64,000 nt of DNA from Bacillus sp. NTK074B (GCF_017303375.1 NZ_JAFKOH010000001.1:186001-250000), one strand, 5' to 3'. Shown: positions 18,268 to 29,047, counted from the stretch's first letter. The notes: generated by a model from the letters alone, not told the origin. Numbers and translations: made by a program.

Positions 18268-19527
18268 TCAGTCTTGTAATCTTTCTATAAGGTCCTGCCA
18301 TTCGTCATTTGAAGGATCCATTTCGATCAGGTGTTTATATACTTCTACTGCTTCACCCCTGAGTCCTTCTTCTACTAGAAATTGTCCGAACTCTAGTAAA
18401 AACTCTTGATGATTCTTAAAATAAGTATATGCAGTACGGTATTGTTTTAATGCATGTTTATATTGTTCAAGCCCTTCATATGCCTTTGCAAGATCCCAGT
18501 AGATCTGAGGTTCTTCTTCCCCTTCGACCTTTAACATCTGGGCTATTTCCAGGACATCTTCAAACCGGTCCTGTGTAAAAAATAATTTATTAATGAGAAG
18601 AGCTGCTTCAACATAACCGGGATCCAGGGCCAAAGCTTCACGGAGGAACGCTTCCGCTTCTTTTTCAAATCCAAGCTTCAGGGAAATCCTTCCACCGAAT
18701 AGGTTCAGCTCTTTGTTGAACTCATCCTGCTTCACACCCTCTTTTACGATTTCCAGGCTCTCTTGCAGCATCTCTTCACGTTCATATGATTTCGCTAATA
18801 ACAGATACACTGAATGGTATTCAGGATCCAGCTCCTTAACGGAAACAAATTTTTCAATTGCCTTCTCGTAATATCCTGCCTGATAAGCTGTGAAGGCATA
18901 ACCGAACAGGGTATTAATTTCAAGATGGTCATCGAGTGCTTTTTCATAATGCGTTAAAGCTTCCTCAAATGCTCCGCCCACACTATATGCTTCAGCCAAT
19001 CTTTGATGAATGTTCGTCCCACCAAGCTCGGTCGTCCCCTTCTGGATGAGGGACTGATAATGTCTGATCGCTTCGAGGAACCTCCCTGTTTCAGAATATA
19101 ATTCACCCAAACCGAAATCGATGACAGGCTCCTCAGGTAATCGCTTCTTGGCTTGGAGCAGTTTTTGTTCACTTACTTCAAACAAGCCCTGCATTTGGTA
19201 TAAATCCGCCAACAGAAGCAGTGCCCTTGGATAGACGGGATCTGCTTCTTCCAATTCTGCGAGCGTCTCGATGGCTACTTCTTCATTATCCATTTCCACC
19301 ATTACTTCCGCCAGTTCAACGAGAAGCTCTCCTTCCCCCGGATAATATTGAAGCAGATTCTCGTAAAGCTCTTTCGCTTCTTCCAAAAATCCCAAATGAT
19401 GCAATTCTTCGGCAAGGCTGAATTTCTCTTCATGGCTCCCGAATTTCAGCACCTGACTATATTGCTTCTTTGCTTCTTCTAAATTCCCTTCTTCCAAAGA
19501 AGATAACATTTGTTCAGCGTATGACAT
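18268..19527 (-). CDS. ypiA: YpiA, tetratricopeptide-repeat protein
   Basis: About 419 aa built almost entirely of TPR helices, with repeating AxxxYxxLLxxxPxxxE patterns from residue 5 to the end (at least nine repeats). The protein is very acidic. The ATG at 19527 has AAAGGG 7 bases upstream; the TTG two codons earlier is too close to that site. It probably acts as a protein-interaction scaffold, but the partner is unknown to me. Place before aroA agrees with B. subtilis except for the extra gene between them. Confidence 0.88.
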   Translation of the reverse strand: MSYAEQMLSSLEEGNLEEAKKQYSQVLKFGSHEEKFSLAEELHHLGFLEEAKELYENLLQYYPGEGELLVELAEVMVEMDNEEVAIETLAELEEADPVYPRALLLLADLYQMQGLFEVSEQKLLQAKKRLPEEPVIDFGLGELYSETGRFLEAIRHYQSLIQKGTTELGGTNIHQRLAEAYSVGGAFEEALTHYEKALDDHLEINTLFGYAFTAYQAGYYEKAIEKFVSVKELDPEYHSVYLLLAKSYEREEMLQESLEIVKEGVKQDEFNKELNLFGGRISLKLGFEKEAEAFLREALALDPGYVEAALLINKLFFTQDRFEDVLEIAQMLKVEGEEEPQIYWDLAKAYEGLEQYKHALKQYRTAYTYFKNHQEFLLEFGQFLVEEGLRGEAVEVYKHLIEMDPSNDEWQDLIERLQD

Positions 19528-19562
19528 GGTCAATCCCTTTCTATAGAAAAACTTGAGATCAT

Positions 19563-20462
19563 TTAAGTAAAATATCCTGGTGTTTGAATGATTAATTCTC
19601 CACCCGCGCCAGGATAAAAATGACCCCTGCTATTTACGTAATGATATTTCCCCTTATTCATAGTACATTTTAGCACAAGCTCATCATAATGAAATGATAA
19701 TGGCTCAGTATCTGTATCACTTGGCATCATATAGAGGTTATAACTTATTTCTCCACCCACCAAAAAACTTCCTCTAAGAGGATATATTCCAATTTTCTTC
19801 AATATGCTTAATTCCAGCGGGACTTTAGATGGGATTTCATGGGGAATATGGGGAATACCCTCATTTCCCATCGATTGCTGCCATATTTTAAGATGCTTCA
19901 TTTTGGTTTTCATGTCTATGTTTGTCGTAAAAAAAGGGACAAAAGTAATAGGGTAATCATACAGTAAGCCTTTGATCCATCCCCAGGGAATGTCTTTAAA
20001 CTTCCCTGCTTCATCCATTTCGATCCAGATGACTGGAACTCTTTGGCGTTTGCAGGACCGTATAATATTCGGGGTAATCAGGTTAGCGGATATTCTTAAG
20101 CCGATCGTGTAATCAAGGGGGCTGTTTATCATTGAGGCTTTTCTAATCTTTAATTCTGTTAAGAATTCATACTCATACTTTATCGAGAAAGCCGTTAAAA
20201 CCGTTGTACATCCTTTATTAATCAATTCGTTCAGATAATAGTTCTTGATCGTGGTAAAATTTCCGCTTCCTTCAGGTACATCTAAATCACACATAACGTG
20301 CCCTGGTGTCATCAGGAATGGTGCAATATCCATTTTCATATACCGATAATAACGGAAACTGTCCCTGATGGATGAAACCCTTCCATCTTCAACCAAGAAA
20401 GAGGTCCTAGTAAGTTTTGTATCCTTAAGGCAATTCGCATTTTCGATGATATATGTGCTCAT
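19563..20462 (-). CDS. Unrecognised protein resembling a degenerate amidohydrolase
   Basis: A 299-aa protein not present at this place in B. subtilis as I remember it. The N-terminus (FLVEDGRVSSI, then FLMTPGHVMCDLDV) follows the composite domain and first strand of amidohydrolases, where PGFID.H.H would stand. The C-terminus (LKKIGIYPLRGSFLVGGEISY) resembles their closing region. The first HxH is missing and I see no convincing set of later metal ligands, so the protein is probably not an active hydrolase. Start 20462 has GGAGGG at 10 bases. It ends 36 bases before ypiA and may share its transcript. The similarity is by eye only. Confidence 0.65.
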   Translation of the reverse strand: MSTYIIENANCLKDTKLTRTSFLVEDGRVSSIRDSFRYYRYMKMDIAPFLMTPGHVMCDLDVPEGSGNFTTIKNYYLNELINKGCTTVLTAFSIKYEYEFLTELKIRKASMINSPLDYTIGLRISANLITPNIIRSCKRQRVPVIWIEMDEAGKFKDIPWGWIKGLLYDYPITFVPFFTTNIDMKTKMKHLKIWQQSMGNEGIPHIPHEIPSKVPLELSILKKIGIYPLRGSFLVGGEISYNLYMMPSDTDTEPLSFHYDELVLKCTMNKGKYHYVNSRGHFYPGAGGELIIQTPGYFT

Positions 20463-20905
20463 TCCGTCATCACCCTCCCATATAGACAAGCTATGATGAG
20501 TTGGATGATTTCATGCGGGTCTGACTAAAAAGAAGACTGTTTTAGCAAAGGTAGTTGCTATTATTTACAGACCACAATGTGCGAATGCTCTGTCATGTAG
20601 TGTGTGGCGCAGGTGGGTGAAGAAAATTGCTTCGCTTTCTACGGACGTACGGCCGAGCCTCCTCAGCAAAAACCGCTTCCGGGTACTCGGCACGCCCGCT
20701 TTGCATATACGTCCGTTGAGACCCCGCAGGCGCAAGCGCAGCCGAGGAAGCTCACCACCAGCACAGGGGAAAGCGAGCATCTGTAACGGAAATCAACCGC
20801 CACTCGATACATCCAACAGCAACAATGGATACGAAACCAGCCCACAAGAAAGAGATGGTTGGACTGTATAATGTCCATCCACCTCTCAAATGACCGGTAG
20901 TATCA
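20463..20905. other. Intergenic region holding a G+C-rich dispersed repeat
   Basis: The 443 bases between aroA and the amidohydrolase-like gene contain no convincing gene. The central part (about 20620-20797) is a repeat, described separately. Short open frames in it follow the repeat on both strands and lack ribosome sites. Confidence 0.6.
20620..20797 (-). repeat. Dispersed G+C-rich repeat, copy 1
   Basis: Read on the minus strand it begins GTTGATTTCCG, then GCTCGCTTTCC, CTGCGGGGTCTC and GAGGAGGCTC. This order is that of a long intergenic repeat I recognise from other Bacillaceae genomes. It is visibly richer in G+C than its flanks. A second, more diverged copy is at 27335-27480 on the other strand. 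Confidence 0.6.
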
Positions 20906-22195
20906 TTACTTCAACAGTTGTTTGATATGTTCAAAAAAGTTCGGATAGGAAATTTTTACTGCCTCCGCGTCTTCGAGCAATACGTCTGAATCAGTGATGA
21001 GAGAGGCGACGGCCAGAGTCATACCAATACGGTGGTCTCCCCATGAATGAACCTTCCCTCCATGCAATGGGGTTTTCCCAGCAATGATCATCCCATCGTG
21101 CGTTCCTTGTATACTTGCTCCAAGCTTTCCTAGTTCTTTCACAACAGCATCAATTCGGTTGGTTTCCTTCACTTTTAATTCCTCTGCGTCCTTTATGATG
21201 GTCTTTCCGCTAGCTTGAGTGGCCAATAGGGCGATAATAGGAATTTCATCGATCAATGTCGGGATCAGGTCCCCTCCAATCTCAATTCCTGAAAGAGCCG
21301 AATGTTGAACAAGAATATCCCCGACCGGCTCCCCTTCCCGTGAGTGCTCCTCGACCTCAATGGATGCCCCCATTTTTTTCATGACTTCCACAATCCCGAT
21401 GCGCGTTTCGTTAAGACCGACATTCTTTAATAATACCCTGCTTTCAGGGACAATGGCAGCCGCCACCATAAAAAAAGCTGCAGAGGAAATATCACCGGGA
21501 ACATTGATCTTTGCCCCCTTCAACACTTGCCCTCCCTCAACTTTGATCGTATTTCCGTACTTCTCAATCTTCCCGCCAAATTCAATAATCATCTTTTCAG
21601 TATGGTTACGTGTCTGCTCGGGCTCGACTATTTCTGTCGTGCCTTCAGCCTGCAAGCCGGCAAGTATAAGAGCTGACTTAACCTGGGCACTGGCAACAGG
21701 CAATCTGTAATGAATTCCTCTTAAATTCCCGCCCCTTATGGATAGCGGAGTGAAATTGGCATCAGAACGGCCGTCTATGTGTGTTCCGAATAGCTTCAAT
21801 GGTTCTGTCACCCTACTCATTGGCCGTTTGGCAATAGAGGAATCACCTATCAGGACTGTGTGAAATGGCCTTCCCGCAAGAATCCCCATTATGAGACGGG
21901 TGGTCGTTCCCGAATTACCCGCATCCAGAATATCCACAGGCTCTTCCAGGTGGTCCCAGCCCTTACCATGGACGATTACCGCTTCCTCTGTGATCTCAAC
22001 CTCCACTCCTAATTTTCGAAAGCATGAAATGGTACTTAAACAATCCTCTCCCATCAGAAAGTTATGTATGACCGTTTTGCCTTCTGCCACTGATCCAAAC
22101 ATGATGGATCGGTGGGAAATCGATTTATCTCCCGGTACTTGAATCTCACCTTTTAGCCCACAGTTTGGATTGGACAATTTTTTCATCGTTTCCAT
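20906..22195 (-). CDS. aroA: 3-phosphoshikimate 1-carboxyvinyltransferase (EPSP synthase)
   Basis: Joins shikimate-3-phosphate and phosphoenolpyruvate. The signature [10 protein letters not shown] is near residue 22, [11 protein letters not shown] near 90 and the C-terminal KETNRID and [14 protein letters not shown] segments near 340 and 385. Starts at 22195 (GAGGG 8-9 bases upstream) or two codons later (AAGG 9 bases upstream) are both reasonable. It is the last gene of the aromatic operon and lies 12 bases after tyrA. In B. subtilis nomenclature the gene is aroE. Confidence 0.96.
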   Translation of the reverse strand: METMKKLSNPNCGLKGEIQVPGDKSISHRSIMFGSVAEGKTVIHNFLMGEDCLSTISCFRKLGVEVEITEEAVIVHGKGWDHLEEPVDILDAGNSGTTTRLIMGILAGRPFHTVLIGDSSIAKRPMSRVTEPLKLFGTHIDGRSDANFTPLSIRGGNLRGIHYRLPVASAQVKSALILAGLQAEGTTEIVEPEQTRNHTEKMIIEFGGKIEKYGNTIKVEGGQVLKGAKINVPGDISSAAFFMVAAAIVPESRVLLKNVGLNETRIGIVEVMKKMGASIEVEEHSREGEPVGDILVQHSALSGIEIGGDLIPTLIDEIPIIALLATQASGKTIIKDAEELKVKETNRIDAVVKELGKLGASIQGTHDGMIIAGKTPLHGGKVHSWGDHRIGMTLAVASLITDSDVLLEDAEAVKISYPNFFEHIKQLLK

Positions 22196-22207
22196 CCTTG
22201 TCACCCT

Positions 22208-23311
22208 CTATCCTAGGAATAATTCATAGTTTGTCTTCTCTTTCAAACAATGTAAAGCCCTCTCCCTATCTTCCGATGTTTGAAAGCTGATCACCAATAC
22301 TCCGTATATATCTTCCCGCGTTTCCATGATTCTGATATTCGTTAAGCTTATTTTTTTCTGCGCCAGGTAGCCAGTCACTTCTGAAATAACCCCCGGATAA
22401 TCAGGGACATCCACAAATAGATCGTAGAACGACGGTATGGCTCCTTTTTCCAAAATGGGGAGGTCATCACGGAAGTTCTTTGCATCATTAAAGTAGTCGT
22501 AAATTCTTTGTTCGTCATTCATTTCCACTAAAGACGCTACTTCCTCCATTTCAAGCTTCCACTCTTCAAGGAGGGAAAGTAAGACTCCTCTGTTTTGAAT
22601 GGTGATATCTTTCCACATTGTCGGGTTCGATGATGCAATACGCGTAATATCACGAAAGCCTCCAGCTGCGAGCCTCCTTAAATAAGGATGTGAAGCGGAA
22701 GAAACCTTTGCCCGATGAACGAGGGAAGCCGCAATGATATGTGGAAAGTGGCTGATAATGCCCGTCAGTTCATCATGTTCACCTGGTTCCACAATCAAAA
22801 ATTTAGCATGCGTTCCTTTTAGCCACTCTTGAAGCTCCCTCACATTTTCCCCAGCTGTACCTGAACCGGGAGTGAGCATATAAAAGGCGTTTTCAAATAA
22901 GATCTCTTTCGCAGCTGCCACCCCACTCTTATGGGAACCAGCCATAGGGTGCCCTCCGATAAATTGAATTCCTTTTCTGGTCAGCAATTCCGATTTTTTC
23001 ATGATCGGTTCTTTGGTACTGCCTGTATCTGTAATCAATACGTCTTCTTTCAATGAAAACGCCTCAAATTGCTCAATGATTTTTTCTGTCTGAAATACAG
23101 GGGTAGAGAGAATAATGAGATCCGCTTGCTCGGCAGCATGTTGTAGAGATTGAGACATTTCATCAATGAACCCTAAAGATCTACCCAATCTTAGTTCTTT
23201 ATGATTTACATCATGGCCAATGATCTTGGCATTTGGATGTTCTTTTTTTATACAAAGGGCAAGAGATCCCCCAATCAACCCCATGCCTATGATCAGCACT
23301 GTTCCATTCAT
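22208..23311 (-). CDS. tyrA: Prephenate dehydrogenase
   Basis: Makes 4-hydroxyphenylpyruvate for tyrosine. The NAD-binding IIGMGLIGGSLAL is at residues 6-18, a conserved GGHPMAGSHKSG is near 137 with the catalytic His, and a C-terminal ACT domain (about 295-365, VDVPDYPGVISEVTGYL) points to feedback control by an amino acid. At 367 aa it is of usual length. It follows hisC within 63 bases. Confidence 0.96.
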   Translation of the reverse strand: MNGTVLIIGMGLIGGSLALCIKKEHPNAKIIGHDVNHKELRLGRSLGFIDEMSQSLQHAAEQADLIILSTPVFQTEKIIEQFEAFSLKEDVLITDTGSTKEPIMKKSELLTRKGIQFIGGHPMAGSHKSGVAAAKEILFENAFYMLTPGSGTAGENVRELQEWLKGTHAKFLIVEPGEHDELTGIISHFPHIIAASLVHRAKVSSASHPYLRRLAAGGFRDITRIASSNPTMWKDITIQNRGVLLSLLEEWKLEMEEVASLVEMNDEQRIYDYFNDAKNFRDDLPILEKGAIPSFYDLFVDVPDYPGVISEVTGYLAQKKISLTNIRIMETREDIYGVLVISFQTSEDRERALHCLKEKTNYELFLG

Positions 23312-23374
23312 CGTTGTCCCTCCAATATCCTATTTAAAAAAAGCCGGAATGGGCTAACCCCACCCGACCTTTTA

Positions 23375-24475
23375 TCATACGCGCTTTTGAAGGGTAAGAA
23401 ACTCCTTCATTTTATCGATGACTTCTTCATTTTGTTCATGTGATCCAACCGTCACCCTTACAGAATGAGGGAAACCTAAGGCTTCTCCCGACCTCACGAT
23501 ATATCCCTTGCTCATTAAGTATTGAAATACTTCATCTCCACTCACTCCGAAGTCGATCAATACGAAGTTCGCCTGGGAAGGTACATAATCGAGTCCCTCT
23601 TCCTCACAGAATCGGTAGTACTGCTCCAGTCCTTTCCGGTTATGGATTCTGCACTCCTCAATGAATGCCTGATCTTCAATGGCAGCTGAAGCGGCTCCTT
23701 GAGCCAGTGTATTATTATTGAAAGGTTCTCGGATCGGCTCCAGCTTCCCGATTACTTCTTCGCTCCCAATCCCGAATCCCACCCTGAATCCGGCTAATCC
23801 GTATGCTTTCGAAAACGTACGTGTGATCAATAATTGAGGATAGGATTTCAATAATTCCAATGAATCATAATAATCATCCGCCACTACATACTCATAATAG
23901 GCCTCATCGAGAACAACAAGGACATGCGGAGGGACAGCATTCAAAAACGAAATGAGTTCCCCGTTTCGAATATATTCCCCTGTTGGATTATTTGGTGAAC
24001 ATAACCAGACCACAGCAGTGGTGTCATCAATCTCTTCAAGCATCTTGACTAATTGATGCCTGCCCGAAGGATCCAGTGGAACCTCACGGATTTCTGCTCC
24101 TTCTACAATGGCATTGTGCTTATATTGAGGGAACGTAGGGGTTGCCATCACAGTGTTCTTCCCTTCGCCCAATAATGCCCTGGAAATGATTTCTATGACT
24201 TCATCCGATCCGTTCCCGAACAATAACTGTCCAGGCTCCACAGATAAGTGTGCTGCTACTTTAAGACGCAGTTCCTTTGCATAACCGTCAGGATAGATTG
24301 CATGAGAAAGTGCATTCGTTTTAAGGAACGTTTCCACATTCATTGAGCAACCGAATGGATTTTCATTCGAAGCAAGCTTCACGACTTTCTCAAGGTTGAA
24401 TAACTCTTTTACATCATCCATCGTTTTTCCTGGTTGGTAGGCTTTTAAGTTTTGAATCTGGGATTTCCACTTCAT
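23375..24475 (-). CDS. hisC: Histidinol-phosphate / aromatic aminotransferase
   Basis: A class I/II PLP aminotransferase of 366 aa. The PLP lysine is K223 in TFSKAYGLAG, and SPNNPTGEY near 161 and DEAYYEY near 190 are further cofactor contacts. In B. subtilis the enzyme at this place serves both histidine and tyrosine/phenylalanine synthesis, which fits its position before tyrA. The start at 24475 has AAAGGAAG six bases upstream; a longer frame reaches aroH. There are no trp genes between it and aroH. Confidence 0.94.
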   Translation of the reverse strand: MKWKSQIQNLKAYQPGKTMDDVKELFNLEKVVKLASNENPFGCSMNVETFLKTNALSHAIYPDGYAKELRLKVAAHLSVEPGQLLFGNGSDEVIEIISRALLGEGKNTVMATPTFPQYKHNAIVEGAEIREVPLDPSGRHQLVKMLEEIDDTTAVVWLCSPNNPTGEYIRNGELISFLNAVPPHVLVVLDEAYYEYVVADDYYDSLELLKSYPQLLITRTFSKAYGLAGFRVGFGIGSEEVIGKLEPIREPFNNNTLAQGAASAAIEDQAFIEECRIHNRKGLEQYYRFCEEEGLDYVPSQANFVLIDFGVSGDEVFQYLMSKGYIVRSGEALGFPHSVRVTVGSHEQNEEVIDKMKEFLTLQKRV

Positions 24476-24501
24476 GTTTAACTTCCTTTCAGTCGTTTTC
24501 A

Positions 24502-24876
24502 TTATGACGGCGAATCCTTTTTCAAGTCAGGACGGAGGCTGACTGCATTTTTCATATAAATATGTTGGACGTCACATTGAGGTTTCTGGGTATTATAATG
24601 AATCATTACCCTAATGCATAGAGGAAGTCCATGTGGCACCTCCAACTCTTGCATGCACATGACAGGGACATATTTCCACTCTTCAAACCCTCTTAATGCT
24701 TTGGCCGGAAATGCGCTTGTAATGTCATCTGTTGCAGAGATAAAAACAGACGCAACATGATCTGCCGTTATGTCATTATGTACTATCATTTCTTTTAAGA
24801 GACTTTCGGTTGAAAGGAGAATTTCCTTTTCACTATCCTGATCTGCTGTCGTTGCACCTCGAATTCCCCTGATCAT
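24502..24876 (-). CDS. aroH: Chorismate mutase, AroH type
   Basis: Rearranges chorismate to prephenate. At 124 aa it is the trimeric AroH-class enzyme: RGIRGATTADQD at the N-terminus carries the active-site Arg7 region, and CMQELEVP near 75 and the R-V-M-I-H-Y strand near 90 supply further active-site residues. It lies between aroB and hisC. In B. subtilis the trpEDCFBA genes follow it directly. Confidence 0.95.
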   Translation of the reverse strand: MIRGIRGATTADQDSEKEILLSTESLLKEMIVHNDITADHVASVFISATDDITSAFPAKALRGFEEWKYVPVMCMQELEVPHGLPLCIRVMIHYNTQKPQCDVQHIYMKNAVSLRPDLKKDSPS

Positions 24877-24930
24877 ACTGCCACTCTCCCTTTTCTCATG
24901 AAATTTTGTGATGATCCCCTTCAGGTGGGT

Positions 24931-26013
24931 TTACAGCTGTCGCATGAAATCATCCGCCCGTCTTAAATCCTTTTCTGCGACTTCTGCCATCAAAGGCTCT
25001 CCAATACCCTTCAATAACACGAAAACCGGCTTGCCGTTAAGGGACTTTTTATCACGTTTCATCCCTTCGTATAACATATCAAAAGAGATGCTTGTCGGAA
25101 CCGTTAAGTTGTAACCAAGTGACTTGACCGACTGGATGAAAGAGTTCAAATCAAACACTAGTCCGGCATGCCGTTCACTAAGGAATAAGGCGAAAATCAT
25201 CCCAATCATGACCGATTCACCATGGGTCCGATTTCCATATCCGCTTGCACTTTCAACTGCATGGCCATACGTATGACCGAAATTCAGGAAAGCACGGATA
25301 TTTGACTCCCTCTCATCCTTTGATACAATCTCCCCCTTAACTTCTATTCCCTTCACAAGACATTCAGTCAAAAATTCTTTATCCAGAACCTCTGGCGATT
25401 TGAAGGATTGCATGATTTCGTTTAAGAACTCATAATCTGATAAAAAGGCATGCTTGATGACTTCAGCAAACCCGGACAGAACTTCCGTTTTCGGCAAACT
25501 GGAAAAGTAATGCAAATCAAAAAATACACCTTCCGGCTGATAAAAATGCCCCACCATATTCTTCCCAAGGGGATGGTTGATTGCCACTTTCCCCCCTACC
25601 GCACTGTCATGGGCGAGAATTGTTGTCGGTACACCGATAAATGGGATCCCCCTCATATAAGAAGATGCTACAAATCCTGCAAGGTCCCCGATAGCACCAC
25701 CACCGAAGGCGACAAGGAGAGACTTACGGTCCACGTGATGTCGTAGACCATGTGTGACCGCCTCATCATATGTAGGAAAGCTTTTTGCTCTTTCCCCTTT
25801 AGGTGCTAGGTAAGTGGTTACGTCAAAGGACTGATCCAGCACCTCTGTGAAGGAACTTCCGTGAAGCTTGTATACTGCTTCATCGGCGATGATCCATACT
25901 TTCGATACATCTGGAAAAGACTCCTTAATAAATGAAACAATTTCATCCGTCATCCCCACCCCAATCTTCACTTCATATGTTTTAGAAGCAGTTTGAATGG
26001 TTACCTGTTTCAT
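24931..26013 (-). CDS. aroB: 3-dehydroquinate synthase
   Basis: Cyclises DAHP to 3-dehydroquinate, using NAD and a divalent metal. The GGGAIGDLAGFVAS motif is near residue 100, and metal ligands lie in EVIKHAF near 185 and NFGHTYGHAVE near 248. I choose 26013 as start: AAAGGAGT lies 9 bases upstream and 360 aa is the normal length, while the longer frame runs back into aroC. The gap to aroC is 4 bases. Confidence 0.96.
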   Translation of the reverse strand: MKQVTIQTASKTYEVKIGVGMTDEIVSFIKESFPDVSKVWIIADEAVYKLHGSSFTEVLDQSFDVTTYLAPKGERAKSFPTYDEAVTHGLRHHVDRKSLLVAFGGGAIGDLAGFVASSYMRGIPFIGVPTTILAHDSAVGGKVAINHPLGKNMVGHFYQPEGVFFDLHYFSSLPKTEVLSGFAEVIKHAFLSDYEFLNEIMQSFKSPEVLDKEFLTECLVKGIEVKGEIVSKDERESNIRAFLNFGHTYGHAVESASGYGNRTHGESVMIGMIFALFLSERHAGLVFDLNSFIQSVKSLGYNLTVPTSISFDMLYEGMKRDKKSLNGKPVFVLLKGIGEPLMAEVAEKDLRRADDFMRQL

Positions 26014-26017
26014 ATCT

Positions 26018-27190
26018 TTAGTACTCCTTTGAGTCTTGGCGTTGTCTGGCAATATCTTGGCGAAGTCTCTCAAACTGATCACTGTTGAATTGATCCACAA
26101 TGGCAGAAGCGAGTTCCCAAGCGACAACAGCTTCCGCTACTACGCTTGCAGCCGGTACGGCACAGCTGTCCGATCTCTCAATGCTTGCCTTGAATGGTTC
26201 TTTCGTTTCAATATCCACGCTTTGCAACGGCTTGTACAATGTAGGGATCGGCTTCATGACTCCTTTGACAGAGATCGGCATCCCCGTTGTCATTCCGCCT
26301 TCAAATCCGCCTAAACGATTCGTTTTCCGGAAGTACCCATTTTCCTCACTCCAAGCTATTTCATCATGGACTTCACTCCCGGGTTTTCTGGCCATTTCAA
26401 AGCCTAAACCGAATTCGACACCTTTGAAGGCATTGATGCTCATGACAGCCATGGCGATTTTCGCATCTAGTTTTCGATCGTAGTGAACATAGCTGCCTAC
26501 TCCAGCCGGCATCCCTTCTACGATTACTTCGACAACTCCCCCAATGGAATCACCATTTTGCTTCGCTTCATCGATCAGATTCATCATTTTCTTTGCCGCT
26601 TCTTCATCCAGGCAGCGGACAGGCGATTCTTCAGTGATTTTCCTCAATTCATTGACTGAATCATAATGAAGCTTCTCAGCTTTGATGCCCCCGATTTCAA
26701 GAACATGACCGACAACTTCAATATCCAATAGTCTCAATAATTTCTTGGCAACAGCCCCTGCCGCCACTCTTACTGTCGTCTCCCTTGCCGAAGAGCGTTC
26801 AAGAACATTTCTCAGATCTCTATGTCCGTATTTCATTCCTCCCACGAGATCCGCGTGTCCCGGTCTTGGTCTTGAGATCTTTCTTTTCACCTCTTCTTCT
26901 CCACCCTCATCAAGAGGCTCGATCCCCATTACCTTCGTCCAATGAGTCCAGTCTTTATTTTCTACAACCAGGCCTAAAGGCGATCCAAGCGTAGACCCGT
27001 GTCTCACTCCGCCAACAATGGATGCTTGATCCTTTTCAATCTGCATTCTTCGTCCACGGCCATACCCTTTTTGTCTCCTGGCCAGGTTTTCATTTATATC
27101 TTCTGCCTCCAGTGGCATCCCAGCTGGAAGCCCTTCAATGATCGTTGTTAACTGTGGTCCATGTGATTCTCCGGATGTTAAGTACCTCAT
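26018..27190 (-). CDS. aroC: Chorismate synthase
   Basis: Last shared step, EPSP to chorismate, with reduced FMN. The signatures GESHGPQL at residue 7, KPxP-like [12 protein letters not shown] near 108, [17 protein letters not shown] near 134 and [15 protein letters not shown] near 337 are all present. The 390-aa size is typical. It is the first gene of the aromatic operon. An extended -10 element lies 40 bases upstream. Confidence 0.97.
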   Translation of the reverse strand: MRYLTSGESHGPQLTTIIEGLPAGMPLEAEDINENLARRQKGYGRGRRMQIEKDQASIVGGVRHGSTLGSPLGLVVENKDWTHWTKVMGIEPLDEGGEEEVKRKISRPRPGHADLVGGMKYGHRDLRNVLERSSARETTVRVAAGAVAKKLLRLLDIEVVGHVLEIGGIKAEKLHYDSVNELRKITEESPVRCLDEEAAKKMMNLIDEAKQNGDSIGGVVEVIVEGMPAGVGSYVHYDRKLDAKIAMAVMSINAFKGVEFGLGFEMARKPGSEVHDEIAWSEENGYFRKTNRLGGFEGGMTTGMPISVKGVMKPIPTLYKPLQSVDIETKEPFKASIERSDSCAVPAASVVAEAVVAWELASAIVDQFNSDQFERLRQDIARQRQDSKEY

Positions 27191-27228
27191 TTACTTTCCC
27201 CCTTCAACTCGCTAAAGAATTATGTACC

Positions 27229-27238
27229 AATATAACAT
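27229..27238 (-). promoter_or_regulatory. Candidate extended -10 promoter of the aromatic operon
   Basis: TGTTATATT on the minus strand, 39 bases before the aroC start. No clear -35 is visible. Confidence 0.45.
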
Positions 27239-27624
27239 AGATTTTATATTCATTCCTAGTCCTTATGTTTAAAAAATGTTCTAATATTCTATTTTCCTAA
27301 ACGAAACTCTTCTCTATCTCATACAAGCGAGCGTGGTTGATTTCCGCTCCAGGTACTCGCCTTTTTGTGGGGGACAGCCGATGAGCCACCTTTGTCTCAA
27401 TATCCAGCTGCGCGGCTACCACTTGAGGTCCTGTCCAGCTATTCCTGCAGGAGTCCAACACCTGTAGCGAAAATCGACTGTGGTTCATTACATTTTATCA
27501 GCATCAACTTTATTCCTTTTAGAATAAAAAACGATGCAAATTCTGCAATGTAATTGAATTCTCTTCTTTGAGTCGTCAAGAGTGAAGAAGTTATTCAAGA
27601 TTTGCAGATTGACATCGTCATTGC
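27239..27624. other. Intergenic region with a diverged repeat
   Basis: The gap between aroC and cheR holds no supported gene. It contains repeat copy 2 at 27335-27480. No strong terminator after cheR is visible. Confidence 0.5.
27335..27480 (+). repeat. Dispersed G+C-rich repeat, copy 2 (diverged)
   Basis: On the plus strand it begins GTTGATTTCCGCTCC, followed by TACTCGC, GATGAGCC, GAGGTCCTGTCC and CCTGCAGGAGTCC, the same order as in copy 1, but with many substitutions. It lies on the opposite strand to copy 1. Confidence 0.55.
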
Positions 27625-28464
<840 letters not shown>

Positions 28465-28493
28465 TTATTAAAAAGTTAAACCCAGGTCCATAG

Positions 28494-28523
28494 AAAAAAG
28501 CAAGCCGATACAAGTCGGCTTGC
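28494..28523 (-). terminator. Terminator after ndk
   Basis: A 9-bp stem GCAAGCCGA/TCGGCTTGC (minus strand the same by symmetry) followed by CTTTTTTCT, 25 bases after the ndk stop. Confidence 0.85.
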
Positions 28524-28547
28524 CTCTAAATGGAAAGGGTAAAGATA

Positions 28548-28994
28548 TTAGTATACCCACTCATTCATTAACTTTGAATATTCAACCAGCTCTTCTTCTT
28601 TGAAAAACAAGCCGATTTCCCTTACAGCGCTTTCAGCAGAGTCGGATCCGTGGATGATATTCTTACCAACCGTCAAACCGAAATCACCGCGGATTGTACC
28701 AAGAGCAGCATCCTTTGGGTTCGTTGCCCCCATCATTCCACGAGCTGTCGTGATGACGTTTTCCCCTTGCCACACCATCGCAAATACGGGTCCAGAAGTA
28801 ATGAAGTCAACCAATTCCCCAAAGAACGGTCTTTCTTTGTGTTCGCCGTAATGCTCTTCAGCAAGCTCGTTTGAAATGCTCATAAGCTTGGCACCGACTA
28901 ATTGAAAGCCCTTTTTTTCAAAACGTGATACGATATCACCGATTAACCCTCTTTGTACGCCGTCCGGCTTTACCATTAAAAATGTCTTTTCCAT
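28548..28994 (-). CDS. ndk: Nucleoside diphosphate kinase
   Basis: Transfers the gamma phosphate between nucleoside triphosphates. The 148-aa protein starts [16 protein letters not shown] and has the phospho-histidine in [12 protein letters not shown] near residue 115. The start at 28994 is supported by AGGAGTGGGG upstream; the longer frame crosses the promoter at 29048-29076. Monocistronic between a promoter and a terminator. Confidence 0.97.
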   Translation of the reverse strand: MEKTFLMVKPDGVQRGLIGDIVSRFEKKGFQLVGAKLMSISNELAEEHYGEHKERPFFGELVDFITSGPVFAMVWQGENVITTARGMMGATNPKDAALGTIRGDFGLTVGKNIIHGSDSAESAVREIGLFFKEEELVEYSKLMNEWVY

Positions 28995-29047
28995 CTTCCC
29001 CACTCCTAAATATGTATGTATGGAATCCATAAGGGCATCCCACGAAA

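Noticed and set aside
24877-24930. T-box or trp-type leader in the aromatic operon
   Set aside because: The gaps aroB-aroH and aroH-hisC are too short and show no specifier-loop or T-box sequence.
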